NCBI GenBank assembly: GCA_015698045.1
Contig: BLAL01000037.1
Coordinates: 620,001 to 684,000 of the forward strand
Direction: 5' to 3'
DNA length: 64,000 bases
From: Rhizophagus clarus
Taxonomy: Eukaryota; Glomeromycota; Glomeromycetes; Glomerales; Glomeraceae
Both the position numbers and the translations under genes were made by a program. This document shows positions 35,114 through 49,090 of the stretch, piece by piece. A model generated the notes under the pieces. The model did not search any database. It saw nothing but the letters and a program-made list of their open reading frames with translations, and was not told where the DNA came from. Every line of letters begins with the position of its first letter. Positions within the stretch are counted from its first letter, which is position 1.

Positions 35114-37296
35114 TTATAATACTTCTTGACGAATATTTGAACGAATAAATACTTCATCGTCATCTATTATATTTATTAGAAAGTTAATATAATGATGATG
35201 ATGATGATAATAATAATAATATGATTAATTTCTTACCATCATCACTTGTGTCACTTATGTCATCTATGTCGTCAGAACTTCTTCGCACATGTTGAAATCC
35301 AACTATAATAGAGAGAGAATTTTAATCACTTCTCGTTAGATCCGAAAAACCCTTAAGACAATCAATTACCTTCATCATGATTTACTTTTAATTTCTTAGA
35401 ATTAATATCATTTTCTTCTATTAATATTTTAATTAAAAATATTAATAAAATATTATTTAAAATAATGAACAGATAAAAAAAAAAATTTAGCTAATTTACC
35501 ATCAGAATCATTTAAATTGATTCTTTTAGATTTACCCTTCAGTCCACTATTGTTATCTAAAAATTGACGTTAAATTTCAACATGTAATCTTAACAATTAT
35601 AAAAGCTATTTGTAAATTATTACTCACCATTCAGAATACTTAAGTTATTTTGAATACTATGAAAAACTATTAATAAAATACAATAACAAATTAGACCAAC
35701 ACTGTTAAATATAATTTATTAACGTGTAAGAATAATTAATTACCTTCTCGTTCTTCTGTTAGTTAAAGAACAAAATTAATTACATGATATAATTAACGTA
35801 CTTATCAAGTATTCATAGATAGTATTTAGCGTCTTACCTTCGGTAGCATTTTTTGGTTCAGGTAAATCCTTAAAATTGTAAATTTTACTAGTTGAATTTC
35901 TAATTAAAAATTGAATCAGGCCAGGATATATGCCAAAATTTGTATTTAAAGGTAAATTATTGAAATTTGCAATATCTATCTGATAATTTTGATCTGATCT
36001 CATAGCGTCTAATTTATCTTCAAGAATATAAATATCGGGTCGCTTCGTCGGATCAGAGTCCCAGCATTGTTCCATTAATTTTTCATATTCTAAAGGAGTT
36101 CCCTGTACTATTTTTGGTCTCATACCATTTATTATATTCGTTGCAAGATCTAAATTATTTTCATAATTAATAAAAGGTTGTATTCCAGATGATATTTCCC
36201 ACATAAGTATACCAATACTATAAATGTTAGATGCAAAAGTGGTTTCTTTTCCAGCGATCACCTCAGGTGCTATGTAAGGAAGTTTTCCATATATACTATT
36301 TAATGGTTTATCAGCTGGTTCACAAAATCCAAGATCACTGATACGAAATTTTTGACTAATTTGACTAAATAATATATTTCCAGAATGCAAATTTTTATGA
36401 ATTGCTTTCTCATCATGAATTCTATAAAGTGCGTTTATTATTCCATGAGCGATTTGAATTCTTTCTTTCCATGTGAGTTTATTATGATTCTTTATCAAAT
36501 AACTTCTTAAATTCATATCCATTTTAACCATAACAAGCATATAATTTCCATCCGTTGGATCTTTAGTAAAACCATAACATTGTACTATATCGTTCCATTT
36601 ATTACTTATAGTTAGATTAGTTTTTCCCTACACGTAAAATTTTTATAAATAAATTTTTAAATAATTTTGTAAACGAGAACTTTATTAAATATAAAAAATA
36701 GATACCTCTTCGAACCAACTTTTTTTAGCATTTTTAACATTTTCTAATTTTTTAAGTATAACTTCTTGATCTCCAAGTCTTTTTAATTTCATTTCTTTAG
36801 AATCCCATTCATCATAACATCCATCAATCCAATCTGCCGTATAGAATTCAGAACATCCACTTTTATTCACATACTTTACATTTTGAAAATTATCGTATGG
36901 GATCCATTCTACTATCTTTTCAGGAGAAATTGTTTCAATTTGACATTTTCTTATTAAATTATCAATATCATCATTACCCGATGTCCAATTTGAAAAATCT
37001 TCTTTTAAATAATCTCGAACACAATATTCACAATATAATGTGGCTAAACATTTATTATAACAATTTTCACAAATTCTTTTCGTTCCTTCATTTGAAAGGA
37101 TTTTATGATCATCAAAATCTTTAATTAATAACTTTATCGCATATGATTTTTCATCCTCCGTGAGACATTTATCATTAAGAATAAATTGTTTTCTAAATTC
37201 ATGTCTTTTTTCTAAACTATTTTGAATATCAAAATCCGTTGATGCATACGCTTTTTCAATCGCATCGGTTACTAGTTTTTTACGAATCTCAGCCAT
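35114..37296 (-). CDS. TKL-like protein kinase, probable pseudokinase, eight exons
   Basis: Exons: 37296-36706, 36627-35838, 35755-35744, 35666-35628, 35556-35500, 35417-35370, 35302-35237, 35163-35114; 550 residues. All introns are GT-AG; the last six junctions are all phase 1. Residues 76-92 hold a Cys cluster (C-x2-C-x3-C-x5-C-x2-C) that may bind zinc. The kinase domain covers about 140-425: loop SGCSEFYTADW, Lys in VILKK, the catalytic loop HKNLHSGNILFS, DLG, and YIAPEV. The usual HRD Asp is Asn (N276), so phosphotransfer should be weak or lost, while nucleotide-binding residues remain. The tail made by six tiny exons (one of 12 bases) is acidic and Ser-rich (SSDDIDDISDTSDDDDDE). It is a paralogue of the gene at 43807, with exons 1-3 of identical lengths. 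Confidence 0.82.
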
Positions 37297-39026
37297 TTTG
37301 AAATTTTTTTTTTTTTTTTTTAATTAGTCCGAAAATTCAAATAGGTTATCAATAAATGAAACTCTTTATATTTAATCCATTGTTTGTTTATATGTTGTGG
37401 CTGTGTTGCACCAAGTTCATGAGATATTTTTTAAATTTAGTTTGGCTTATCAAATTTTCAAATTATCACCACATGTGATCTCATCATTCGTCAATTATAT
37501 ATATATTCAGAATAATGAATGTGACATTTGATGCAAGAAAATTTTGTTATAATTTCATAGAATTATTTAAATACGGTAAAAGATTCTCACAAAAATGAAA
37601 ATAATTTAAACTTAATAAATTACATAATAATAAAAAAAATTTTCTTTAACGGTAAAGTTTGGTCAACTAATACGTAATAGTTTTCATTTTCACTTTCACA
37701 AATCTATTATATATGTTGTGCCCCAAATGTACGATTTGCGTCACATGAATACTTCGTTATGAATAAACATTAATTATTATTATATTATTTATTAAATGAA
37801 ATTAATCAGTAAAATTGTATGATTGTATGTCATAATGTAAGTGCTCGAAAAATTCTAAATGAATAACTGAATTTATAACACATTTTCGGTTTTAAACTTT
37901 TTGATTATAATTAATATTTTTAATCATATTATACTTCATTCATTTATAAGAATTTATAATCAAATAGAAGTCGATTACTTTAGAATTACATTTGACATCT
38001 TACGCAAGTCATCACCTGAGACACAACTTGCATATTTGTTTGTGATCATGGGTTGTAAATAAATCATAAAATGAATACTAATAAAAAATTTTTTTTATAC
38101 AACAGTAAAATTTAATTTGAAAGAAGTCATAAATAAATAACATATTGTTTTTAGAACAAAAGTAATTTTTTTTTTTTTTTTTCATATTTGTCCAGTTTAT
38201 TGTTATTATTTTTAAATACTTATTATTCTGTAATACAACATTAATTTTCTTAAGATATTTATAAATATTTCATCAAAATTTTTTTTATTTTGTACGATTT
38301 TTGTGATTTGATAATTGATATAGCAGATAAACAACGAGTTGTCATACCTGAAATCCCTGTTCCCTTACCTGAAATATTTCTTCGGGGTTCCATTAAGTTT
38401 TTTTTTTTTGCCTCCTATCATGATATAAAAATCGTAGAACATTAGTGCATAACCGACTCGATTTCACTAATAAAAAATCGATTATTTTCTTCGGTTTCCA
38501 ACGTTAACTAATAAGAATAGTTTTAACCTACAATGATTTTAATATTCTTTCTTTAGAGGAAATTTTACAATAATTATCTATCTTAATATGGATGCTCTTG
38601 ATAAGGTTCTTATTGAAACTGGACACGATTTCGAATTCTCGACGTAAGAAACTTTTTCTTTTAAAAAACAGGATCTTATCGATTATCGATTAAGTCATAT
38701 GATATGTCCCGATTTACGTTATTACTGAAAGAAAACATCGGTTAAATATTTAAATCAACTAATTTTACATGTTATAAGGATGTGTAATACAATTAAATAT
38801 AATCCGTACTTTCGTACTTTATATTAATAATAAACGACATATTGAATTATAAGAATAATGATTAACGCTGTAATCGAGAATATTCTTTTTATGTTAATTT
38901 CATCGTCCTCAATGCCTTCGAAAGTATTGGAACTTTCGTTTGTGAAAATTCAATGAAATTTCGACATCAAAGATCATTCTCGTATTCTCACCACATAGCG
39001 TGAATTTTTAACGCAATATCGCTCAT
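37297..39026. other. Kinase upstream region and AT-rich intergenic DNA
   Basis: A T run directly precedes the start and an AT run lies near 37497-37505. At 38588 an ATG opens a 19-codon frame (MDALDKVLIETGHDFEFS) ending at a GTAAGA donor, which may be a lone first exon of a lost gene. No continuation was found. Confidence 0.3.
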
Positions 39027-39204
39027 TTATCGCCTTTTTCAAAATGGTGTATGCTATTTATTCGTGATTGAATATTCGAATACCAATATTCGTCCGGTTT
39101 TCATCCATGTTTTGTTCTGTTTTCATCCGGTTTTCGTCCGGTTTTCGGGTTTCTTTTTTTTTATTCAGATACAACTGCGTACATCATTTTGAAAACGGCG
39201 ATAA
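39027..39204 (+). mobile_element. 178-bp MITE, copy 1
   Basis: Terminal inverted repeats TTATCGCC-TTTTCAAAATGGTGTA and TACATCATTTTGAAAACGGCGATAA. Inside, TTTATTCGTGATTGAATATT, CCGGTTTTCATCC words and TCAGATACAACTGCG. With TA taken as the target duplication, the core is TCGCCG...CGGCGA, which would fit Tc1/mariner-like mobilisation. Three more copies follow at 47145, 48913 and 49644. Non-coding and non-autonomous. Confidence 0.75.
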
Positions 39205-42200
39205 TATTATATATAGTCGTATTATTTTATTTCGATAAAATTAGAAATTCTCTATAAAATTTGCTGTTGAAGTTTTTCTTTCCTGCTCGTAAGCATTTTC
39301 AAACTCACATTCCAAGCTGGTAATATATCAAAATATTTCAACAAATTTGAATTCCTATTTTTTTTTTTGACGTAATTACTTTTACCTGGACGTTATCATA
39401 CGCAAAAAGACATTAAATTTTTAGCGGAATTCTTTATAAAAAATAGAGATATAATTCTGCGAATAAAGTACCATAAAACAAAATTTAACTTGATCACATT
39501 ATGATTTTTTTGATAATCTTTTTAGATCTTTGACGCTTTTCCTTACAGTGACGAAAACAACAATAAAATATTTTTGAAATTAATAAGGGAGACAAACAAA
39601 ACATAAACGTACATTATCTTAAATATCAGATCTATTTGTTATTTCTGCCTATCATGTGTAAAAAAGGACGGGCATTTCATTATCATCAAAATTAAGATTA
39701 GAATTATCAATGAAATCAGCACGGTAAAAATATATAAAGTTAGTCAATCGGAATTATGTTAATAAATTTGATTCTTTGTTAAAAATATCGAATGATTACA
39801 TTTTGCTGTATAATCAAATTTAATGTATATTATATAATATATATCCGCTCAAAATAATTAAATTACGCATTTAATAAAATGTGAGTAAATATCCACTTTT
39901 TCATTATAAGTTTGAAATATTATAATTGATTTTTTTTCATTATTCTTGCACGTTATTCATCTTTATATTCTCTTCGATTTATTTTCGTATCACTTCTTAG
40001 CGGGACCGATTGCCTTCCCTACTGCGATCAGATCATTATCTGAATCGGCGAGCTATTTTCAAAGACTGAGGTTGCGTTTGGAAAGATCTTTTTGGTATGA
40101 TCTTACGCTAAAGCTGATATAAGAATACAACTTGTTAAAAAGTTCAGGTTATAGTAATTGACATTTCAACTTATTTGGCTGTTAATAGCGTATTTGGTAT
40201 GGCGGTACGCCAATTAGATTGTTGTCCTAAATAAAGTAGGATCAAAGACTTTATTCAGAGACCGATATTTACGTTCAGTTCTAGTTTATTCGTGATGACG
40301 TGTTTAATGTATAAATATGGAGAATTGCTGCCGAAGTTTATTATTTGAAAACTATTAAACAATTGAGATTTATCTTCGGCCTTAAATACCATTTATCAAA
40401 TGAGATATCTTTAGCATCTTGATCTTCTGCATTTATCTGACAATACGTTATCGGAACACCGGACATTACTCTCCAAATGTATTTGAAATTCCCAAAAATT
40501 TTTAAAGAATAATCTTTCATTTTATTCAAAATAATATACTCGTCGGATTAAAATCATTTTTTGATAAATTAGAAGTAAGTGGATTCAAGAGTAATAATTT
40601 CATATTGGACTATCAACATATAATTGTTCACTTATGATTTCGTTTATAATCAACGAAGGGATTATATTTCATGTTGTTTTAAGAACTATATGATTTACAT
40701 ATTTTTGATCATGGAGCGGAAAGGCAACTTCTACCATTGTTTTATTTCATATAAATCTAACATATTGTCGAAATAAATATTCAGAAAAATATAAATAGTA
40801 TTATAGAAAATTAAAATTTCAATATAGTATATATTTGAACTTCATTTATTAAGTTAGTCACTTAAGTATATGACGAACTAATGTCATCCTCAGCAGTCAG
40901 TTGTACCCATAGTTGACGATTTAGGAAATATAGACAGAGATTACCTTTACTCCATGGAAGATCTCACATTTCTAGCAAACCAAGTCCTAAAGTATGATTG
41001 TTGGAAATGATAAGTATCACCTGATAATTATGATTTACAATTTCTTAATGACGAATTTTGGCTCGAAACAAGTAATTGATTAATCTTAATTATGATACTT
41101 TAATATTGCTGATTCGTTAAAATTATATTAAATTCAAGGTGATAATTTTTTTAGATCGAAATTATCGGTTGACCTATCTAAAGTTCTGAATCATATATAT
41201 ATACATCCTTCAATCACTCACTCACTCACATACTCGAGAGAAGGAAATTAGGGAATAAATATGACAATGTTATACTTGTTTATAGACTTATTGAACTTTA
41301 AAAAAAAAATTATTTTTTTCTCATTCTGTTGAAGATTTCATCCTTAACTCAATAAAGAATGCCACACAGCATCACTGCCAAGTACGAAAAGAGTGTGAAT
41401 ATGTAAAAGATATTTTGCTAAGATCAAAAGCTACCCTATTATACATTATTTCTTCATTCTCCAAGGACATTGCTTGATTTTTATTACCAATTTCTGAACT
41501 TAATTTGCAAACAAGAAATTAAATGAACAAGAATTAATCCAACAAGATAAAGTCCTTATCGGGATATTCGTAAACGTGTAATACTTGTAATCATTATAGT
41601 CTACAGTTGATCATTCTGATCAAACATCAATATGATTGGCTAACGCTCTACTTTTTTGCCAATTATGACAAAAAAAACTTGGGTCCTTGTGCTATAGAGA
41701 ATACAATAAAAATTCACGTACTTTTAAAATATTTAGAGATCTGTGAGTCAGATGCTATACAAAGTATAGCAAATTTGAAACAATTCTCTACAAATCATAA
41801 TATACGCGGTAAATTAAAATAATTTAAGGTAAAATATTTGATATTAACATTTGAATTAGCTAATATTTATTTTTCGCTTTTCAACAATGTGTATCATTTA
41901 CTTACTGAAATTTACATAAAAAATAACGAAAAGAACATGCAGATTTAATATTAAATCCAGAAGCATTTAATTTAAGGTTATGATTGAGGATACAGATTTT
42001 CGATGATAGTAAATGCAATCACGATCAGCATATAACAAAAAAAGTGTCAAGAAAATAAATTGTGGCAATTTGCTATATTATAGCGACACAGAGAAATATA
42101 TTTTTTATTAAATTACATTAAATATCGGATTATATTTAGATTAAACTGGATCAAATAATGAATATATAGATACAATGCATAAAATTGGATTATCATCGGT

Positions 42201-43267
42201 ACGTGCAAGAGCAGTTGATTTACATAAACCAAAAAATCAAAGCTGTAAAGACCAAATTATGCTGGTTAGAATGAATATTCTTTCAAGATCTAGAATATAA
42301 AAAATAATTACGCAATAAAGAAAATTTTGTACATTTAATTATATACAACGCTACAAAGAATACGTTTTCCTCCTCAATTTTCGTCATGCGATACTGCGGA
42401 GTACGAATGAAACGACATTTTAAAAAATAATAACCTTGTATTTGATATAACATTAAAATTAAAGATATTACCGAATTTTACTGTTTAAATTGCCAATAGA
42501 TACTTTAAACAAAGATACCTATTCGAAGCGAATAAAAAAAAAAATAAAATATTATAATATTTACGCGCTAGTGAAAACAATTATGAGAACCGCAGCTGTC
42601 ACGTGTATATTTATATCATCTTTGTTGAAAACTTTTAAATTCTCTTTCATAAAATAAATTCGCTTAGAATACCATCACGACATTACCTCATTAATATCGA
42701 ATATTATCTACTGTATTTACGCGTCGAAAATTGTAAAATTTACTTCTCCAAAATCCGTTTCTTACTAATGAAGGAGATATATAATTTTAAGAAGCGTTAT
42801 TGTGATATTATTGAAGCCATTTCTCAAATTTTTTAGTGTAGAGACGAAAATAAGAATCACAAAATTCGGCTTTAAAAATATATTATGTTACATTAAACAT
42901 AATAAATTGCAATATTTTATTCAATGAACACAATTCATTAACGTTAAAGAGTACGTCTTCTACAAACTTTGAATGTAGCCTCAATTACGGATGACGAAAA
43001 TGTATTTGGAAGTGGAACATTAAGGGGCAAAACATGAAACAAATAATAATTTTATTTTTAGTAAAATGATCGACGTTCTAAACCATAATAGTATTTCAAT
43101 TTTCCATCAAGTAACATCATTCCTTTTTTAAATTATGTTTAACCCATCGACACGTCATTGTTTAACGATCTGGCTTGAATTTTTAAAGTCTGACCGATAA
43201 CTGAAACGACACTTAATAACGAGATTATTAAAAATGCAAACTTTAAGATTTTGTGATTTCGGCCGAA

Positions 43268-43302
<35 letters not shown>

Positions 43303-43806
43303 GTCTTTTAATCTGTACTTTTTCTATTGGTGCAGCGACACTCGTGCGACTGAGTGTTTTTTGTATAGTGAACGATGGATATCGTAATTATAGAAAAACA
43401 AATTAAAAAAGTAATTGATAATTAAAATTTTGTTCTTTCTCATCATAACGATTTTAAGGTAAATAAAGAAAGAGAATATTTCTAATTCGTTTTCCATAAG
43501 GGAAAAGTTTAATATTAGAAATAAAAATAGATAGATGTCAATTTATTTGAATGAATGTTAAAATATTATTTAATTTAACCGTTTAACCAATAGAAATTTT
43601 CTTGCTGACTAAGCAAAAAGATTGGTGAAAGTAAATATGTGGCTAAGTTTTTTGTATTCATTGTACGAATGATATGAATGTCGGACAAAAAAAAACAAGT
43701 ATATATATATATATATGGTACAAATGGAGAAGTATAAACTTATAAAATCAACATCCTTTTTTTTTTTTTTTAGGATTTAAGACTAAAAAATCAATTATAT
43801 TTAATT
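39205..43806. other. Long stretch without a supported gene
   Basis: AT-rich with slightly less AT-rich patches at 40000-40100 and 42150-42300. The latter reads open on the plus strand for about 45 codons (MHKIGLSSVRARAVDLHK), perhaps gene debris. A 24-T run meeting an A run lies at 43268-43302. No complete gene; ORFs at 40341 and 41607 were not accepted. Confidence 0.35.
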
Positions 43807-46005
43807 ATGGATATTATTCGTGAAGAATTAGTTCATATCGCATATAATAGAGCATATACATTAATAAATTATAATATTCATATTAATATAGATGAACAAT
43901 ATAAATTTTTACAACAAACTATTCTCGCTGATGAATCCCTTACAAAAAATGAAAAATTTAGTGCAATAAAATTATTAAATAAAGATTTTGATTATTATAA
44001 GATTTTTTTAAATAATGGTACAAAAAGAAATTGTGAAAATTGTCATAATGAATGTTTTGCTACATTATATTGTGAACATTGTATTCGAAATTATTTAAAA
44101 TCAAATTTTCCAAATTGGAAATCCGGAAATGATGATGTTGATGATTTAATAAGAAAATGTCAAATGGAAACTCTTACGCCGGATAAGATAGTGGAATGGA
44201 TCTCTTATGATAGTTTACAAAATATTAAATATTTAACTAAAGGTGGTTGCTCGGAAATTTATACAGCGGATTGGGTTGATGGATATTACGTTGAATGGAA
44301 TTCTGAAGAAAAAAAATTAAAGAGATTTGGAGCTCAGAAAGTAATACTTAAAAAATTAGAAAATGTTGAAAGTGCTAATCGGAGTTGGTTTGATGAGGTA
44401 TATAATTTCTAATTCGTGATCATCGAGTCGACTGCAAAGGATCTGCGAAAAAAAAGAGAAAATCTGGAGTTGCGTAAAAAATAAGAAAACCGGGTATCAA
44501 AAAAAAAAAAAAAAAAAAAAAAATACTAGCGATCGACTGAAATCGTGTGAATTTTTTGCAGTTGACTCACGAATCACGAATTAAATAAATCACTTGAACG
44601 AACAATTTTCATAAAAAATTATTTACTAATAATATCTTTTTAATATATTTTAGGGTAAATCTCATTTAACAATAAGTAATAAATACGGGGTTATTGTACA
44701 ATGTTTCGGATTAACAAAAAATCCGTTAGATGGAAGTTATATGCTTGTAATGAATAAAATGGATTTAGATTTAAGAAAATACTTAGAGAAATATCATGAT
44801 AAACTTACATGGAAAGAAAGAATTCAAATCGCTGATGATATAATATATGCACTTTCTAGAATCCATAAAGAGTTAGCGGTTCATAGAGATTTACATTCTG
44901 GGAATATACTATTCTCACAATTCGATCACAAGTTTTATATTGGCGATTTGGGATTTTGTGGACCGGCTGATAAGCCATTAAATAGTACATACGGAAACTT
45001 ACCTTATATAGCACCGGAAGTTATTTTTGGAGAAATAACTACTTTTGCATCTGATATTTATAGTATTGGCATACTTATGTGGGAAATTTCGTCTGGAAAA
45101 CTGCCCTTTATTGATCTTGACTTTGATAATGATCTTGATCTTGCAATGAAAATAATGAATGGAGAGAGGCCAAAAACAATACCAGGAACTCCTTTAGAAT
45201 ATAAAGAACTAATGAAACAATGTTGGCATACTGATCACACAAAAAGACCTAAGATTGGTGACCTTAAGAAAAAAATAAAAGATATCAAAAATGAATTTAA
45301 TGATAACAACATTAGTGTGGCATTAGCAGAGATTGATAAAAGAAGTAGCATCGCAACTAATTATACGACAAGTAGCAGATTATTTACAAGCAAAGTTTAT
45401 AAATTTGAAAATTTGCCCGAACCGAAAAATGGAATCATAGAAGGTATGGTTAATTGTGCAATTTATAATATTTGCATTTTAAAGTATCAATAACTTATAT
45501 GCAAATTTACACAAATTTACATAAATTTACATTAAAATTATTTAAATTATATAGAAGAACAAGAAGGTAATATATTATTTTGTTTATTATAATACTTGAT
45601 TGATTGAATTACTAATTAATAGTTTCTCAATAGGATTACTTAGTAAACCTTGTAATTTTAGTATACCTAATAACAGTAAGTGTTACTATTACACTATTTC
45701 TAATTATTATTGTTATATATATATATATTAATCAAATTCTTTTTCTCCTTATTAGTTGACGATTTTAATAAATCAGGTAATAACGATAAAAATATCAACA
45801 TTTGTGTATAATAGCTAATTAATAATTTATTTTTCTTAGTTTATTCTAAGCCAAATAAGAGGGAGAAAATATCAAAATTAAGTAGTATTTTTGAAGGTGA
45901 ATATTTATCATAAATACTAAGATATTTAAAATTATAACTAACTATTTTTATCTGTTAATAAACTTAGGGAGTAAAAAACTATCTGAAATATTTAAGTTTA
46001 AATAA
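43807..46005 (+). CDS. TKL-like protein kinase, seven exons, catalytic residues present
   Basis: Exons: 43807-44397, 44654-45443, 45555-45566, 45634-45675, 45756-45776, 45840-45896, 45968-46005; 516 residues. Exons 1, 2 and 3 have the same lengths as in the gene at 35114 (591, 790, 12). The Cys cluster is at residues 76-92. The kinase domain has GGCSEIYTADW, Lys in VILKK, an intact HRDLHSGNILFS (D276), DLG and YIAPEV, so it should be active, probably cytoplasmic with Ser/Thr or dual specificity. The tail exons are all phase 1 but differ from the paralogue, giving a basic, Lys/Ser-rich end (KPNKREKISKLSS, KKLSEIFKFK). Exon 4 uses the second of two nearby acceptors; the first would hit a stop. 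Intron 1 (256 bp) carries a run of about 24 A. Confidence 0.82.
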
Positions 46006-47144
46006 GAAATCAAATAATAATATTATTATTATTTATTACTTCATATACTCATTAATAGTGTGAAAATAATTTTTATAATTTACAATCAAATTTAGCTAAT
46101 TTTATGAGTCCGTGTTCACGGAACTGTAATATTGTACTTTAATTATTTTATCCAAGAGCTATGTATTCATTATTAAAAATAAGTCATAATTAAACGTAAA
46201 ATTCGTAAAGTCCGCATTATGCGATTTTGACTGGCATTATGATGTTTTTGGCCAGGATTGTACACAAAATGAGTGCATAATAACTGTAATATTATTAAGG
46301 AGCTACTCTGTTAAATCGTTATTCTTCCAGATCTTAGTCTTCAGATTTTCAAAAAGCTCCAAAAGCAATAGACGTCCGATTTTTTCATCATTCAGGATTT
46401 TAATGCACAGAAGACTCTTAAACACTTATATCACATTAACCTACCTCATTGATTGGAATTCAATCGATTTCAACATTTTCGTTTCCTTATTCATTTGTTT
46501 GTCATCCACTAATAATACTGCATGCAAGCAAGAGAATAAATGACTCTTCTGTCTTAAAGATACTATTGCACGGAATTCATTTTGGATGCATCCAGGCAAT
46601 TACGCCCTAAAAAATGATGCGATCAATGTGGCCATTTCCTAAAGTTCTGTGCTCTGCCAATTTGAGACACATGGTTTATTATAATAGATCATATAACCTT
46701 CTCCACAATAACACGTTTAGTCTTTAATATTTTGATATTATCAAAAGAATCTTCAGTTACTACTAATAATAATAACAATATAAAAAAATATATATTGCTC
46801 GATTATTACCGATAACTGTTCATCTTTTGTGGTGCGTGACTTGAAATCGTTATTTTTATATTACATACATTATGATTTTATTGTACTTTAATTTAATTAC
46901 TTTTTCTGTGGTTACCTACAGTAAAAAATTGTTATTTGTATAATATATGAGTATAATTTACTATATATATATATATCTATAGAAATAAAAATAACAAAAT
47001 TTCTCTTAAACATTGGAAAAGAAAAAAAAAAGAAAAATAAACGAATAATACAATTTGTGTTACTTTAATTTAATAATAAATAGCAACATCTTATATTATT
47101 CATGACTAAAAATGTATAAAAAATTAAAAAAAAAACAATGAGAA
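46006..47144. other. 3' flank of the kinase gene, source block of a duplication
   Basis: No gene. 46015-46112 and 46320-46790 have eroded counterparts at 49525-49575 and 50860-51145. Shared words include TAATGCACAGAAGA, AAAAAATGATG, TGTGGCCATTTCCT, CATATAACCTTCTCCAC and CACGTTTAGTCTTTAATATT. Confidence 0.5.
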
Positions 47145-47322
47145 TTATCGCCGTTTTCAAAATGATGTATGCGGTTGTATCTGAATAAAAAAAAAGAAAA
47201 CTGAAAACTGGATGAAAACCGGTCGAAAACAGAACAAAACATGGATGAAAACCGGACGAATATTGGTATTCGAATATTTCATCACGAATAAATAGCCTAT
47301 ACCATTTTGAAAATGGCGATAA
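47145..47322 (-). mobile_element. 178-bp MITE, copy 2 (reverse orientation)
   Basis: Same family and same length as 39027-39204 but inverted: TTATCGCCGTTTTCAAAATG at the left end and CCATTTTGAAAATGGCGATAA at the right. The interior keeps CCGGACGAATATTGG and ATCACGAATAAATAG. The apparent minus-strand ORF across it is an artefact. Confidence 0.75.
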
Positions 47323-48912
47323 AAGTGAAAAGTGAAACGAAAAAATAATAATAATAATAATAAATGAAAATAGATTGAAAACAGAAGCACGTCAATTTAT
47401 AAATGGCCCTTAAAATTTTAGGACTTCCTCTATCAGCTGATACATACCGAATTTCTCATACTAAAGTACATTACGTCAATTAGTTAAATGAATCAGATTA
47501 CCTGTTACAATTACGCAGAAAAGCTAATTTTTCTCCCTCGCTGTCTCTCTTTCTTACAGCTTCTCTTTACAAAATTAGTAACTTTTCTTCTGTAACAACT
47601 CCAACTCAATACTTTATAAATATGAATATTTCTGTAATTATTAATTTTTTACGCCTTTGTTTTTGTCGAATAGTTTATTTTCAGTAATAGATATATTGAT
47701 ATAATGAATGTATGATAAAACCAACAGACCAAGAAAATTTCAGAAGCTTGTAGGGTATTTATATGAAGTCATGATATTTACTGTAAAACAATGAAAAGCG
47801 AGATAATGGCTAACAATCATGAAGCAATAAGAGGAAAAAAAATCAATCTATCATTAAGCTTTAATTTCCAGGCGGTAAACTTGATAACCTTACTGTGCAT
47901 GAAATGATACACTCATATTATAAAGCTGAAATGATCAACTATAACCTTCTTATCATCCAAGCAAGATTTATACATATCATTGTATATACACACTTACACA
48001 TGATATTCACCATTCTTAACTAATTTTATATCAGTATGACGGTGCAGATAAAGAGCGACTCCACTGTAAACTAACAATTCGTTTGAAAATCAAAATGGAA
48101 ATTGGTTTTGTGAAATGAATACAATTTGTGTGGAATGGGTCAAGCTTATTGCAAATATGTGTATATTTCCAGACTTTTGGATAAAGGTTATTAATTTATA
48201 TTAATTTTCACTTGTATAATGGTTAGCTTAACATATTTGAATTCCTGCAGATGTTCTCTAACAGGGATCCAGATCATCAAAATACATTAGAAAAAAATTG
48301 ACTCAGTTTAGAGAGACTTGGATGGAATCCTTAACATCGAGTTTGTCGGAATCGCCATTCCCATACTATCAACACATTTCATGCGAACACATTTCCTGAG
48401 CACCTACAAGGCCCACAATTGCAACTGGTCTGAACACAATACCACATATTGCACCATATTTCATCCACTGGAACATGAACTACATTCCACAATATTACTT
48501 AATTAATTGAAATCATCTTCTGGTATTAAGATGTGGTGCCAGAATCAACTTTAATATTATCCTTGATGTACTTTTCAGATAGAGTCAAAATTTCTTTGCA
48601 AATGAGACATAATTAATATATAAAGATAATTAATGTATCATTCTGAATTAATAACATTAGTGCATACCTGAATCATTTCCTCTGATTCGGGAAATAAATA
48701 TCATCTCATAAATTTTATCCATCATGTAACTCATGAGTAAAATCTTTTACCAGTTTGTCTTCCTAATGTCTGTTGATTATTTTTGGTTAGTATATTCATT
48801 ATGGTATATGTAGATACTGCAAATATTGTTACGAAGTTGTTTAAGAAAATAAACAAAATCATGATATCAGATCACGAATTAAGAACAAGATCAAGCAATA
48901 AAGCAAGACGTA
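47323..48912. other. Intergenic DNA
   Basis: An AAT-repeat patch at 47343-47365 resembles 51480-51500. A less AT-rich stretch at 48300-48490 carries a 62-codon ORF without recognisable features. No gene is supported. Confidence 0.35.
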
Positions 48913-49090
48913 TTATCGCCGTTTTCAAAATGGTGTAGGCTATTTATTCGTGATTGAATATTCGAATACCGATATTTGTCCGGTTTTCATCCATATTTTG
49001 TCCAGTCTCCATCCAGGATTCATCCGGTTTTAGTTTTTTTTTTATTTTGTTCAGACATAACTGCGTACATCATTTTGAAAACGGCGATAA
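48913..49090 (+). mobile_element. 178-bp MITE, copy 3
   Basis: Same orientation and length as the copy at 39027, with intact ends TTATCGCCGTTTTCAAAATG and CATTTTGAAAACGGCGATAA. The middle differs by scattered substitutions (ATATTTTGTCCAGTCTCC). Confidence 0.75.

Noticed and set aside
36897-37124. A 75-codon plus-strand ORF inside kinase exon 1
   Set aside because: An antisense shadow of conserved kinase coding sequence.
47157-47390. A 77-codon minus-strand ORF and the similar one at 49644-49880
   Set aside because: Both are translations of copies of the 178-bp MITE.
48318-48506. A 62-codon ORF in a less AT-rich patch
   Set aside because: No domain, no splice context and no paralogue in the window; left as intergenic.
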